Part shown: positions 1 to 6,284 of the stretch, in pieces
Numbering within the stretch: position 1 is the first letter of the stretch
Layout: each line of letters begins with the position of its first letter
Source of the DNA: Thermodesulfobacteriota bacterium
GTDB lineage: Bacteria; Desulfobacterota; Syntrophobacteria; BM002
DNA length: 8,700 nt
Direction: 5' to 3'
NCBI GenBank assembly: GCA_947259475.1
Contig: CAMYLW010000051.1
Location: forward strand, 1-8,700
Notes under the pieces: model-generated
What the model saw: only the letters and a program-made list of their open reading frames with translations
Told to the model about the DNA's origin: nothing
Database searches by the model: none
Program-made: the position numbers and the translations under genes

Positions 1-1472
1 CCGGTTTCGCGCCCTTGACCGTCGTAAAGGGTTAACCGGTAGTAGTAGGTAATGGCATCGGAGAGGTTCTGTTGATCGACGAAAGAGGTCTTGTTCGTGC
101 TCTGCAACTCCCCAATTCGTTCGAACGTACCCTCCGCAGCGGTGTTTCTGTAGATTCGATACCCTTTGATTTCTGAAAAAGGGCTGGCATGCCACTGCAA
201 GTGGATCTCCCGAATCATGTCCCCAGTGGCCTGCAGGGCAGCTGGTTTACTTACAGTGCTACCCTGCAGCGCACTGGAAAAGTCACTTTCGATCTGTCTG
301 TTATTGAAGGCAGTGAGACGATAGTAATATTTCGCTCCATCCTCCAGTCCTGAATCTTCGTATTCGTGCTTCTTCAGTCTGAGCTTGCTTCCTTTAGCGC
401 TCTCGGTGGAAATGGAGGCCACCCACAGGTACTCCCCTTCTGGTTCAGTTGACCGGTAGATCTTGAAGCCACTTATCTCCGTACCCTCATCGCCTTTGCG
501 GGGATTGGTGGTCCAGCAGATTCTGATACCTCCTATAAGTGGGGTGGCATCAATAATTATAGGGCTGAATGGACTTGGAGCAGTCTCAGCTGCTATCACA
601 GCTGATGCCGCACCCTCTTTGCCTTGCTGATTGAAAGCCTGCACTTTGTAGTAATAGGTTCGGTTGTTTTCTAAATCACCATCGGTAAAGTTGTTTTTCT
701 TAACACTGGCAACCTTAGCAAACGGCCCCATGGGAGTGGTCCCCCTGAAGACCTTGTAGCCGAGAAGATTAGATTCGGTATTGGGATTCCAGGTAAGGAC
801 AACCTTTTGGGAACCACCCCGGGCTTGGAGGCCTGTAAGTTGTGTCGGATAAGGAGAAACTTCATCCTGGACAACAATTGACGCCGGTTGATACTGAGTC
901 GCGATCTGGGCAATTTCTCCGGTTATTTCTTCCACTTTGTGCCGCAAGGCCACACGACCGAACACTTTTTCTTTACGGTGGAATAGAGTTTTACCTTGGG
1001 ATACTTCCACGAATTTCACTTCGAACTCAATTGAGCTTCCAACTTTTTTGACGTTGCCGAAAATGATTCCATCCAGGCCCAAGCGACTCCCTACTGTCTG
1101 TACCAGAGAAACGTTTTCGCTTTGCTGCAGCCCAGCACGCCGCAGGCTATCTTCCAACTCCTTCCGGTTCATGACCTCTAGAACCCGGTGCTGGTCCAGT
1201 AGGGTCATAAAAAGATTGGAGATGGTGGCATCATAGCCGGCAGCTCCCAGGTTGAGAATGTTAAAGGTATAAACTGCTACCCGGAGTCGTCTGTCAGCCT
1301 GGGCATAATGAGGTGGGGAAGTTGCTGGAGAGTGGTGTAGCGAGCTTGAGGGCTGCGATTTACTAAGCGGCAAGGGTTGAGCTTGCACCGGGGAGATTGT
1401 GGAAAAGATCAAGATCGCTAATGCAGCAATTGCGAAGAGAACACCTATTCCTCGCTGGCGGAACATCTCCAT
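1..1472 (-). CDS. CsgG/FlgO-like exported protein with fibronectin type III domains, C-terminus beyond window
   Basis: The frame is open for 490 codons and leaves the window without a stop, so the protein is longer than seen. Residues 1-32 form a signal peptide (hydrophobic core 9-26, probable cleavage after VQA). Residues about 62-192 look like a compact CsgG/FlgO-type fold: RVAVYTFN strand, then a 'VLEVMNRKELEDSL' segment typical of the family, then LGLDGIIFGNV. It has no room for the long beta-hairpins of the curli pore CsgG, so a soluble periplasmic form is likelier. Three fibronectin type III domains follow (about 208-298, 303-405, 408-490 and on), each with a late YYYK/YYYR strand and a GYK/GFK/GYR-(V/I)-(F/Y)-R motif. 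The start at 1472 is chosen over ATG 1466 because GTGGAG lies 9 bases upstream. It is the third gene of the leftward set. Its role is unknown; adhesion or complex scaffolding is plausible. Confidence 0.88.
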   Translation of the reverse strand, partial: MEMFRQRGIGVLFAIAALAILIFSTISPVQAQPLPLSKSQPSSSLHHSPATSPPHYAQADRRLRVAVYTFNILNLGAAGYDATISNLFMTLLDQHRVLEVMNRKELEDSLRRAGLQQSENVSLVQTVGSRLGLDGIIFGNVKKVGSSIEFEVKFVEVSQGKTLFHRKEKVFGRVALRHKVEEITGEIAQIATQYQPASIVVQDEVSPYPTQLTGLQARGGSQKVVLTWNPNTESNLLGYKVFRGTTPMGPFAKVASVKKNNFTDGDLENNRTYYYKVQAFNQQGKEGAASAVIAAETAPSPFSPIIIDATPLIGGIRICWTTNPRKGDEGTEISGFKIYRSTEPEGEYLWVASISTESAKGSKLRLKKHEYEDSGLEDGAKYYYRLTAFNNRQIESDFSSALQGSTVSKPAALQATGDMIREIHLQWHASPFSEIKGYRIYRNTAAEGTFERIGELQSTNKTSFVDQQNLSDAITYYYRLTLYDGQGRET

Positions 1473-1557
1473 AGGACAGTACTCCACAAGAATGCAGATT
1501 TTGAGGAGGTGGCTTTGATATATCTTTAAAGGGGTTAAGAATGGAGAGCTTTACTGC

Positions 1558-3552
1558 TCAGAATTCACTGATAAGCTGGTCTACGACCTCCATAGATTTC
1601 TTGCTGATAGGGCTTTCAATGCCCTTGATGCGCTCATCGTAAATGGAATCAATGTACTTCTCGATGGCCTCTTCATAGCGGCGGCGCTGTTTCAGGATTT
1701 CCGCTTCGTCAAAATAGGTGGTTTGCAGACTCTGAAACGGTTTGAGAACCACCAAGGCCAGATCACGGACTACTTCTGCAGTGACCTGTTCGAGAATCTG
1801 GCTTTCGGTGGGCAACTCCAGAGGGTTGTAAGGAATGTTGGCCTCAGGGATACCGTCATTCCACTCGTCCGTTACCTCCACGTTACGCTTGAGAGTATCT
1901 GTTGCAATAATCTCCCCTTTCTTGGCATTGATGATTTTATAATAAATATGGACGGCAGCTCGCATCTTGTTGCGGCCCACAGTGTAGTTTTCATAATGAT
2001 ATTCAGGCACTTCCACCACTGCCGGAGGGGCTGCTGCCAATTGCTCTTGCGTGGGTTTAGGGTGCTTGGCCTTCCAAATGAGATACTCGGAGTTATCTTG
2101 GACTTTGGTGCCCATTGGAATCTTGGCGATCTTACTGCCCTTGGTCTCGTCCTTCTCAGTTTTGTAGAGCAGGACATTTCCCATAATGAAGATGTCAATG
2201 CCGGTCATGCGCCCCACCCGACGGGCAGCCTCCATATCGCCGACGATGCCCGCCTGCTCCAAGTTCATCTCTTTGAGAATTGACTGGAGATCCTGGCGTT
2301 CCAAAATCCGAATATCCCCACTGGAGTTGTTAAAGAGATAGGTGATCAGATTAGAGGAAGCGTTTGTCCCGGCATCAGGGTTATAGGATGGGCTGGCAAA
2401 ATCAAATATGGCAATGGCCCTCTTCAGCCGGCTCTTTATGGCGTCTTCGGTCTCCTGAATCTTATAGAAAAGCTCAGGGTATTGAGGATTGATCTGGGTC
2501 AACTGCCAGTACCAAGCTAGACTGTTGCCAAAACTGCTTTTCCCTGAGTACCGTGAGGCCCGCTGCAGGACCTTCTTGGTATAACTCTCCAAGGCTTCCT
2601 TATAAAAGAAACTGTTGCGCACAGAAGGCGAGTAGTTAACAGCCTTCTGGTACTCCTTGTTGGCTCGGTAGAGACGATTTTGCTTGGCGTGTTGGTTGGC
2701 TTGATCAAAGTAATACCTGCCGGCTCGCAATTTAGCCTTGGTGAGTTCGGTCTGGATATTCAGGTCACCTGGAAGATATGAAACCGCTCTCTCATAGAAG
2801 GTTATAGCTCGGTCCCATTCGTTGGCACTTGCCATCTCAGCGGCGCGGCCGAGAAAGTATTGAGGGTTATCATTTTTCTTGACTTCTTCGATGAGTAACC
2901 GGGTGTTCTTGTATGTGGGGTCAATGACCATGACTTTGCCGAAAGCGGCCAAGGCGCCCTTCCAGTCTTCGCTCTGCACCGCAGCGATGCCCTCTTTGTA
3001 ATATTCGTCACTTCCTGCAGCCGTGGCCCTGGCCAGTTTGTCCTCGGTATCTTCATAATTGGGATAGATCTTGTTAACCTTGCGAAAGTTGGTGACCGCT
3101 TTCAGCCACTGTTCATTGTTGAGAGCTGTAACCCCCATGGCGTAAGATGTTTTGGCCTGTTGGGTTAGTTCTTGTTCTTTTGCCTTGAGTTGGTGGTGAA
3201 GCTCGAGAATGTCTGGATTTTGTGAATCAAGGGCCATGGCCTTATCCAAATACGCCATGGTTGTTGATACTGCCTGGTAATCTTTCACAGCGGCGTTACT
3301 CCAATTATTTACGGCCCGCTGATAATATTTTTTGGCTGCTTCCTGTTGCGCTTTTGTCAACGACTCCTGGTATGTCTTATTGTTAGGCTCTTGGGTAAGG
3401 GCATCTTTGTAAAAGGCTATAGCGCCTTCCCAGTTGCCCATTTGGCTCAGTTCTTCTCCTTGACGGTAGCTGTCTTTGCCAGCGGCGCAGGTCACTATGA
3501 AAATGACTGTTGTCAACAATGCCAAGTGTCGAAGGTATTTTGCATAACGCAT
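1558..3552 (-). CDS. TPR-repeat protein with C-terminal CsgG-family domain, probable lipoprotein
   Basis: A 664-residue envelope protein. Its start is firm: GGGAGG (3559-3564) sits 6 bases before ATG. The N-terminus has a hydrophobic segment (10-21) ending at Cys22. The lipobox IVTC is imperfect because Thr is at -1, so lipid attachment is likely but not certain. Residues about 27-320 hold at least five TPR-like helical pairs, for example near 29-59, 137-167, 184-214, 231-263 and 281-310. Residues about 377-605 match the CsgG family: a RAIAIFDFAS strand, ILERQDLQSILKEMNLEQAG, and GIDIFIMGNVLLY. An insert of about 65 residues, rich in Lys, Pro and Ala, sits after that strand (about 465-530), where curli CsgG has its first membrane hairpin. 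A further TPR-like pair is at 610-640. TPRs usually bind partner proteins; a scaffold or assembly factor is my inference. It is not the curli exporter itself, which is about 277 residues and lacks TPRs. Confidence 0.9.
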   Translation of the reverse strand: MRYAKYLRHLALLTTVIFIVTCAAGKDSYRQGEELSQMGNWEGAIAFYKDALTQEPNNKTYQESLTKAQQEAAKKYYQRAVNNWSNAAVKDYQAVSTTMAYLDKAMALDSQNPDILELHHQLKAKEQELTQQAKTSYAMGVTALNNEQWLKAVTNFRKVNKIYPNYEDTEDKLARATAAGSDEYYKEGIAAVQSEDWKGALAAFGKVMVIDPTYKNTRLLIEEVKKNDNPQYFLGRAAEMASANEWDRAITFYERAVSYLPGDLNIQTELTKAKLRAGRYYFDQANQHAKQNRLYRANKEYQKAVNYSPSVRNSFFYKEALESYTKKVLQRASRYSGKSSFGNSLAWYWQLTQINPQYPELFYKIQETEDAIKSRLKRAIAIFDFASPSYNPDAGTNASSNLITYLFNNSSGDIRILERQDLQSILKEMNLEQAGIVGDMEAARRVGRMTGIDIFIMGNVLLYKTEKDETKGSKIAKIPMGTKVQDNSEYLIWKAKHPKPTQEQLAAAPPAVVEVPEYHYENYTVGRNKMRAAVHIYYKIINAKKGEIIATDTLKRNVEVTDEWNDGIPEANIPYNPLELPTESQILEQVTAEVVRDLALVVLKPFQSLQTTYFDEAEILKQRRRYEEAIEKYIDSIYDERIKGIESPISKKSMEVVDQLISEF

Positions 3553-3607
3553 AGGTAGCCTCCCTGATTACCACCAGCCCAAAGCCTATCCTTGCCAATG
3601 GCAGAAA

Positions 3608-4759
3608 TCAGCGATTGGTCGGAGTGATATAAACCTGAAGCTGGTTATGGGTGGACTCTTTGATGTTGAATTTGTAGTTGCCAAACTTTCTGGTGGTGAG
3701 ATCCGCGGCCAGGGATTGGGTGCTGCCGGTTAGTTCCACTTCCAATTCGGCTGTTCCCATGGTGTAGTTTCGCTGGTAGATCTCTTTAATTCCTCTAACG
3801 TTGTCTGAAATGAGCTGAATAACCTCCTGAAGATGGCCGTATCCCTGCAAACCGAAGATAGTAAGATTAACATTGGCTATGTTGTAGACCTCCTCATGGA
3901 AAATCTGGATGATCTTATCTATCATATCGTTGGCCAATAACTCGCTGGCCTCACTTATGGCCATTTGAATGCCGGAAAGACTATTGACGTGGGGCTTGGC
4001 GGCCTGACGAGTCTCGGATACCTTGACCTCACCGGTGTCGGCTCTGACAAGTTTTGCGCTGATTACTGCCTGGTTGCTGTTTATCTTAATATCCCCAATA
4101 GTCACCTGGTTGGTGACAGCCTGGGCAGTGCCCAAAAGAAGCATTTCCGCTCCATATTTGTCACTGATTACCGCTGCAACTCGACCATCTCCTGCCAGCA
4201 GCCCCTGTACTTTGTCCTGGCCTAGGTTGCGGCGGACAGTGTCGGCATCCACCAGTTTGAAGCCGTTGTCAAGAAGCACTTTTGAGATGGCATCTTCGGC
4301 CAATCTCCCGCTCTTGACTCCCTCCGACATGGATTCTTCGAAAAGGACCATAACCCGTGGCTTTCGCACTTGGCGCATTAAGACGTTGAGGGCGCGCAGA
4401 TCATTCTTGAGGTCACCGCTCGCCACGGTTGCTTGGATGGTGACCCTGTAAAGTCCCTGGTCCACCTTCTCGTCAAGCACTTCATACGTTTGAACGTATC
4501 CCCTGGACTGCGAATATATCTTGTCAGAAAGCAGTTGGTAATTCTCTACCAGAGTATCATTCTCAATAAGAGTACCTGTAGCCTGTTCCACAGCATTACG
4601 GAGGGCATCTTCAATGGCCTTGTCACGCGAAATATCCCGGTTACCCCGAACGATGGCCGCCACTCCTTGGCTCTCTACGGTAGTGGCCTGGCTATTTGCA
4701 GTTTGAGGGACGAGACCAACAAGAAAGACTAGAAGCAAAAATAGGAGAGAGTAACGCAT
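3608..4759 (-). CDS. FlgT-like exported periplasmic protein
   Basis: First gene of the leftward set, 383 residues. I place the start at ATG 4759 because it gives a clean signal peptide (hydrophobic 4-17, probable cleavage after ANS at 23). An upstream in-frame TTG at 4813 would bury it behind 18 extra residues and has no ribosome binding site. Residues about 28-115 resemble the N-terminal domain of flagellar assembly protein T: the stretch DKAIEDALRNAVEQATGTLI, then NYQLLSDKIYSQSRGYV, then LYRVTIQATV. Residues about 132-292 form a middle region like FlgT_M/CsgG (KPRVMVLFEE, later YGAEMLLLGTA). Residues 296-380 form a small alpha/beta domain (VNLTIFGL, then IKEIYQRNY, then AELEVELTG) that I cannot name. 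FlgT in Vibrio belongs to the flagellar H/T ring. No flagellar gene is visible here, so the actual partner may differ. Confidence is high for the gene and moderate for the family. Confidence 0.88.
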   Translation of the reverse strand: MRYSLLFLLLVFLVGLVPQTANSQATTVESQGVAAIVRGNRDISRDKAIEDALRNAVEQATGTLIENDTLVENYQLLSDKIYSQSRGYVQTYEVLDEKVDQGLYRVTIQATVASGDLKNDLRALNVLMRQVRKPRVMVLFEESMSEGVKSGRLAEDAISKVLLDNGFKLVDADTVRRNLGQDKVQGLLAGDGRVAAVISDKYGAEMLLLGTAQAVTNQVTIGDIKINSNQAVISAKLVRADTGEVKVSETRQAAKPHVNSLSGIQMAISEASELLANDMIDKIIQIFHEEVYNIANVNLTIFGLQGYGHLQEVIQLISDNVRGIKEIYQRNYTMGTAELEVELTGSTQSLAADLTTRKFGNYKFNIKESTHNQLQVYITPTNR

Positions 4760-4888
4760 GATTTCTATCCAAATTGTTGAATGGTTTCTGATTGGGTTTG
4801 GCCTAAGCAACAAGAGTGAAGAAGAAATCTTCGAGAACTCGAGATCAAGATAAAGTCAATCTTATCTAAGGATTCAAAATATTTAGTA

Positions 4889-4918
4889 ATCATAACAAAA
4901 CTGCTTCCAACCTGTCAA
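4889..4918 (-). promoter_or_regulatory. Sigma-70-type promoter for the leftward gene set
   Basis: On the minus strand TTGACA (4918-4913) is followed after 18 bases by TATGAT (4894-4889). This is a full match to the -35 consensus and five of six bases at -10. Transcription would start near 4882 and leave a leader of about 120 nt before the FlgT-like gene. It is the best promoter match seen on that strand in the region. Confidence 0.7.
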
Positions 4919-5068
4919 TGACAAAAAATTTCATGATAAAGCTTGAACAGCTATTCGTTAAGGGATGAGGCGGAAAACGCAAGAGCAGGAAATAAAAATC
5001 AAAACGTATGCATATTTGCTGTGAAGACCGCTCAAAACATTGAGAACCTAGGGCAATTTACTGATTGT

Positions 5069-5098
5069 TTGACAAATCGGGGCTGAAGAAGGTATAAA
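5069..5098 (+). promoter_or_regulatory. Sigma-70-type promoter for the leader RNA and rightward genes
   Basis: TTGACA (5069-5074), an 18-base spacer, then TATAAA (5093-5098). The start point would be near 5105, only a few bases before the 5' strand of the closing helix of the structured RNA. That position makes it likely that the fold is transcribed from its own first nucleotides. Confidence 0.7.
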
Positions 5099-5104
5099 GC
5101 ACTA

Positions 5105-5225
5105 ATACATCAACATGGAACGGCGTGAGGTGAGAACCGGTGGGACAGCGTGGCACTGAGCTGCCCGCCAAGAACTGAGCGAAAATGTTGGGAAAAGGGG
5201 GCCTGGTCTGAAAACCGGGCCTTTT
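5105..5225 (+). ncRNA. Structured leader or small RNA of unknown class
   Basis: Paired segments can be read by eye. CAACAT (5111-5116) pairs with ATGTTG (5185-5190), closing a domain of about 80 nt. Inside it, GGTGGG-A-CAGC (5139-5149) pairs with GCTG-CCCGCC (5160-5169) around a 10-base loop: ten base pairs, one G-T wobble and one bulged A. A GC-rich hairpin with T run follows at once. Promoter, fold and terminator in this order fit a riboswitch-type leader for the LPP20 gene or a free RNA of about 120 nt. The signature bases of c-di-GMP-I, SAM, TPP, FMN and lysine riboswitches are absent. A few strings recall cobalamin elements, but their order does not fit. The class is therefore unknown, and the start is set from the predicted promoter. 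Confidence 0.5.
5193..5225 (+). terminator. Intrinsic-terminator-like hairpin before the LPP20 gene
   Basis: GGCCTGGT (5200-5207) pairs with ACCGGGCC (5214-5221) with one wobble pair around a six-base loop, followed by TTTT (5222-5225). The A run at 5193-5196 could pair with the T run across a three-base bulge. The T run is short, so termination may be partial. It lies 78 bases before the start codon, which suits attenuation or the end of a separate small RNA. Confidence 0.6.
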
Positions 5226-5291
5226 GCCTATTTCCATGCTGAACTTTCTGACGTGGCTTGGGTCAAGCAAACGGGCCCGGAGAAAAGGCGG

Positions 5292-5297
5292 AGGAGG
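5292..5297 (+). promoter_or_regulatory. Strong ribosome binding site that fixes the LPP20-gene start
   Basis: AGGAGG is a full anti-16S match with five bases to ATG 5303. It rules out the in-frame ATG 45 bases upstream (5258), which would put 15 charged residues before the signal peptide. Confidence 0.85.
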
Positions 5298-5302
5298 ATA
5301 GC

Positions 5303-6142
5303 ATGAGAAGAACTGTAGCGTTTACCATAGTCGTGTTTGTGTCGGCAGTTCTCATGGTAGGTGCCATGGTCTGGGCTCAGGGTGAGGTGGTCCAACAGTT
5401 TGACCAGGGCAGCATCAATTGGAGCACAGGAAAGGTTGTCGCGGTGGGAATTGGCGCCCCGCCGAGCAAACCTGCCAACATGGCCCAGGCCAGGGCGATG
5501 GCCAGACGAGCTGCTATTACGGTTGCTCGCCGAAACCTCTTGGAGATCAGCCAGGGTGTCCAGGTGGACTCCATGACCCTGGTAAAGGACTTCACAGTCA
5601 AAAGTGACATTATTCGCACCTCGGTTCAAGGTGTTGTCCGGAATGCCCAGGTAATCGATACTGCTTATATGAGTGACGGTTCTGTGGAAGTGACCATGGT
5701 AATGAGCCTGGGCGGCGAGTTCGCCAACGTTATCCTGCCCCCGCCACCGGTGGGAACGGAATTCCCGATGTCGCTACCGGGCACAGAGATGCCTAGCTCA
5801 CAGGTATACACTGGGATGGTGATAGATGCCCGCGGCCTGGGTGCACGTCCGGCCATGGCACCAAAGATTGTGGATGAAAGTGGCAGGGAAATCTATGGCT
5901 CTGCCATGGTGAATAGAGAATTCGCGGTACAGCAAGGCATGGTAGGCTATGCCAAAGACCTGAGTGCCGCCCAAGGAAACAACAGGGTGACAGACAGACC
6001 TGTGACCATTAAAGCACTGCGGACGTCCGGCGCGGCTAAATGTGATGTGGTTATCTCTGACAGTGATGCCGCCAAGTTAACGAGCGCTGCGGAGAACTTG
6101 AGCTTCCTGCAGAAGTGCCGGGTCATGGTTGTTCTGGATTAA
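5303..6142 (+). CDS. LPP20-family exported protein (FlgP-like N-terminal domain)
   Basis: A 279-residue protein. Residues 1-25 form a signal peptide with likely cleavage after VWA. There is no cysteine at the cleavage site, so despite the family name it should be a soluble periplasmic or secreted protein rather than a lipoprotein. Residues about 40-140 fit the LPP20 domain: MAQARAMARRAAITVARRNL (60-79), a helical patch typical of the family, then DGSVEVTMVMSLGG. LPP20 is also the domain of FlgP, a component of flagellar outer-membrane disks and rings. A proline-rich linker (146-165) leads to a second domain (168-279) containing TGMVIDARGLG and VQQGMVGYAKDL and ending in CRVMVVLD. It has two cysteines (247, 272), and I recognise it only as a region that accompanies LPP20 in delta-type bacteria. 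It is the first gene of the rightward set and sits behind the structured leader, so it may be controlled by it. Confidence 0.9.
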   Translation: MRRTVAFTIVVFVSAVLMVGAMVWAQGEVVQQFDQGSINWSTGKVVAVGIGAPPSKPANMAQARAMARRAAITVARRNLLEISQGVQVDSMTLVKDFTVKSDIIRTSVQGVVRNAQVIDTAYMSDGSVEVTMVMSLGGEFANVILPPPPVGTEFPMSLPGTEMPSSQVYTGMVIDARGLGARPAMAPKIVDESGREIYGSAMVNREFAVQQGMVGYAKDLSAAQGNNRVTDRPVTIKALRTSGAAKCDVVISDSDAAKLTSAAENLSFLQKCRVMVVLD

Positions 6143-6151
6143 GGCTGGTAA

Positions 6152-6179
6152 AGCTCCAGGGACGATTGATTCCCGAGCT
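6152..6179 (+). other. Hairpin just after the LPP20 gene
   Basis: AGCTC (6152-6156) and GGGA (6159-6162) pair with TCCC (6171-6174) and GAGCT (6175-6179), with a two-base bulge and an eight-base loop. It starts 10 bases after the stop codon. No T run follows, so it is more likely a 3'-end stabiliser or weak pause than a terminator. Confidence 0.4.
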
Positions 6180-6246
6180 AAATAGACACGCGTGGCATGG
6201 TTTTTTATGGCTGAGCAAAGAATCGTGCCTGAGGAGAAAACTGGCA

Positions 6247-6276
6247 GCAACCCACTGGAACTGGGTTGCGGGGAGG
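6247..6276 (+). promoter_or_regulatory. Perfect hairpin beside the ribosome binding site of the SLH gene
   Basis: GCAACCCA (6247-6254) and TGGGTTGC (6262-6269) form an uninterrupted eight-pair stem with a seven-base loop. Only one base separates it from the ribosome binding site GGGAGG (6271-6276). That site is eight bases from ATG 6285 but only two from ATG 6279, so the start at 6285 is preferred. The stem could limit ribosome access or protect a processed message. No T run follows, so it is not a terminator. Confidence 0.5.
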
Positions 6277-6284
6277 ATATGGAG

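Larger units (their letters stand above)
4760..5302. other. Divergent intergenic control region
   Basis: This 543-base stretch separates the two gene sets and holds no believable gene; frames crossing it lack start signals. It contains a leftward promoter (4889-4918), a rightward promoter (5069-5098), a foldable RNA (about 5105-5225) and a terminator-like hairpin at its end. The 150 bases between the two -35 boxes are AT-rich and contain two copies of TCAAAAC (4999-5005 and 5032-5038), spaced 33 bases or about three helical turns. The leftward leader carries two small inverted repeats: TCGAG-2-CTCGA (4831-4842) and AGATAA-8-TTATCT (4848-4867). Confidence 0.75.

Noticed and set aside
1723..2283. 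A 186-codon plus-strand open frame
   Set aside because: It lies wholly opposite the TPR-CsgG gene, has no ribosome binding site, and its translation shows no domain; it is the complement of a well-supported gene.
3965..4732. Several plus-strand open frames of 86-142 codons
   Set aside because: All lie opposite the FlgT-like gene, lack start signals and give low-complexity or Ser/Arg-rich products typical of antisense frames.
5151..5166. TGGCAC followed by CTGC, resembling a sigma-54 promoter
   Set aside because: The GG-GC spacing is one base too short for the consensus, and the bases are better explained as the loop and 3' arm of the 5139-5169 stem.
5105..5190. Cobalamin riboswitch
   Set aside because: Strings such as GGTGAGAA and CACTG recall it, but their order and spacing do not fit the conserved core, and no B12-related gene follows.
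5228..5629. Minus-strand open frame of 133 codons over the start of the LPP20 gene
   Set aside because: It overlaps a gene with a strong ribosome binding site and signal peptide, and has His/Ser-rich antisense-like composition.
6192..6284. Longer start for the SLH lipoprotein at ATG 6192
   Set aside because: It would add 31 charged residues before the lipoprotein signal and would translate through the hairpin; the good ribosome binding site lies before 6285.
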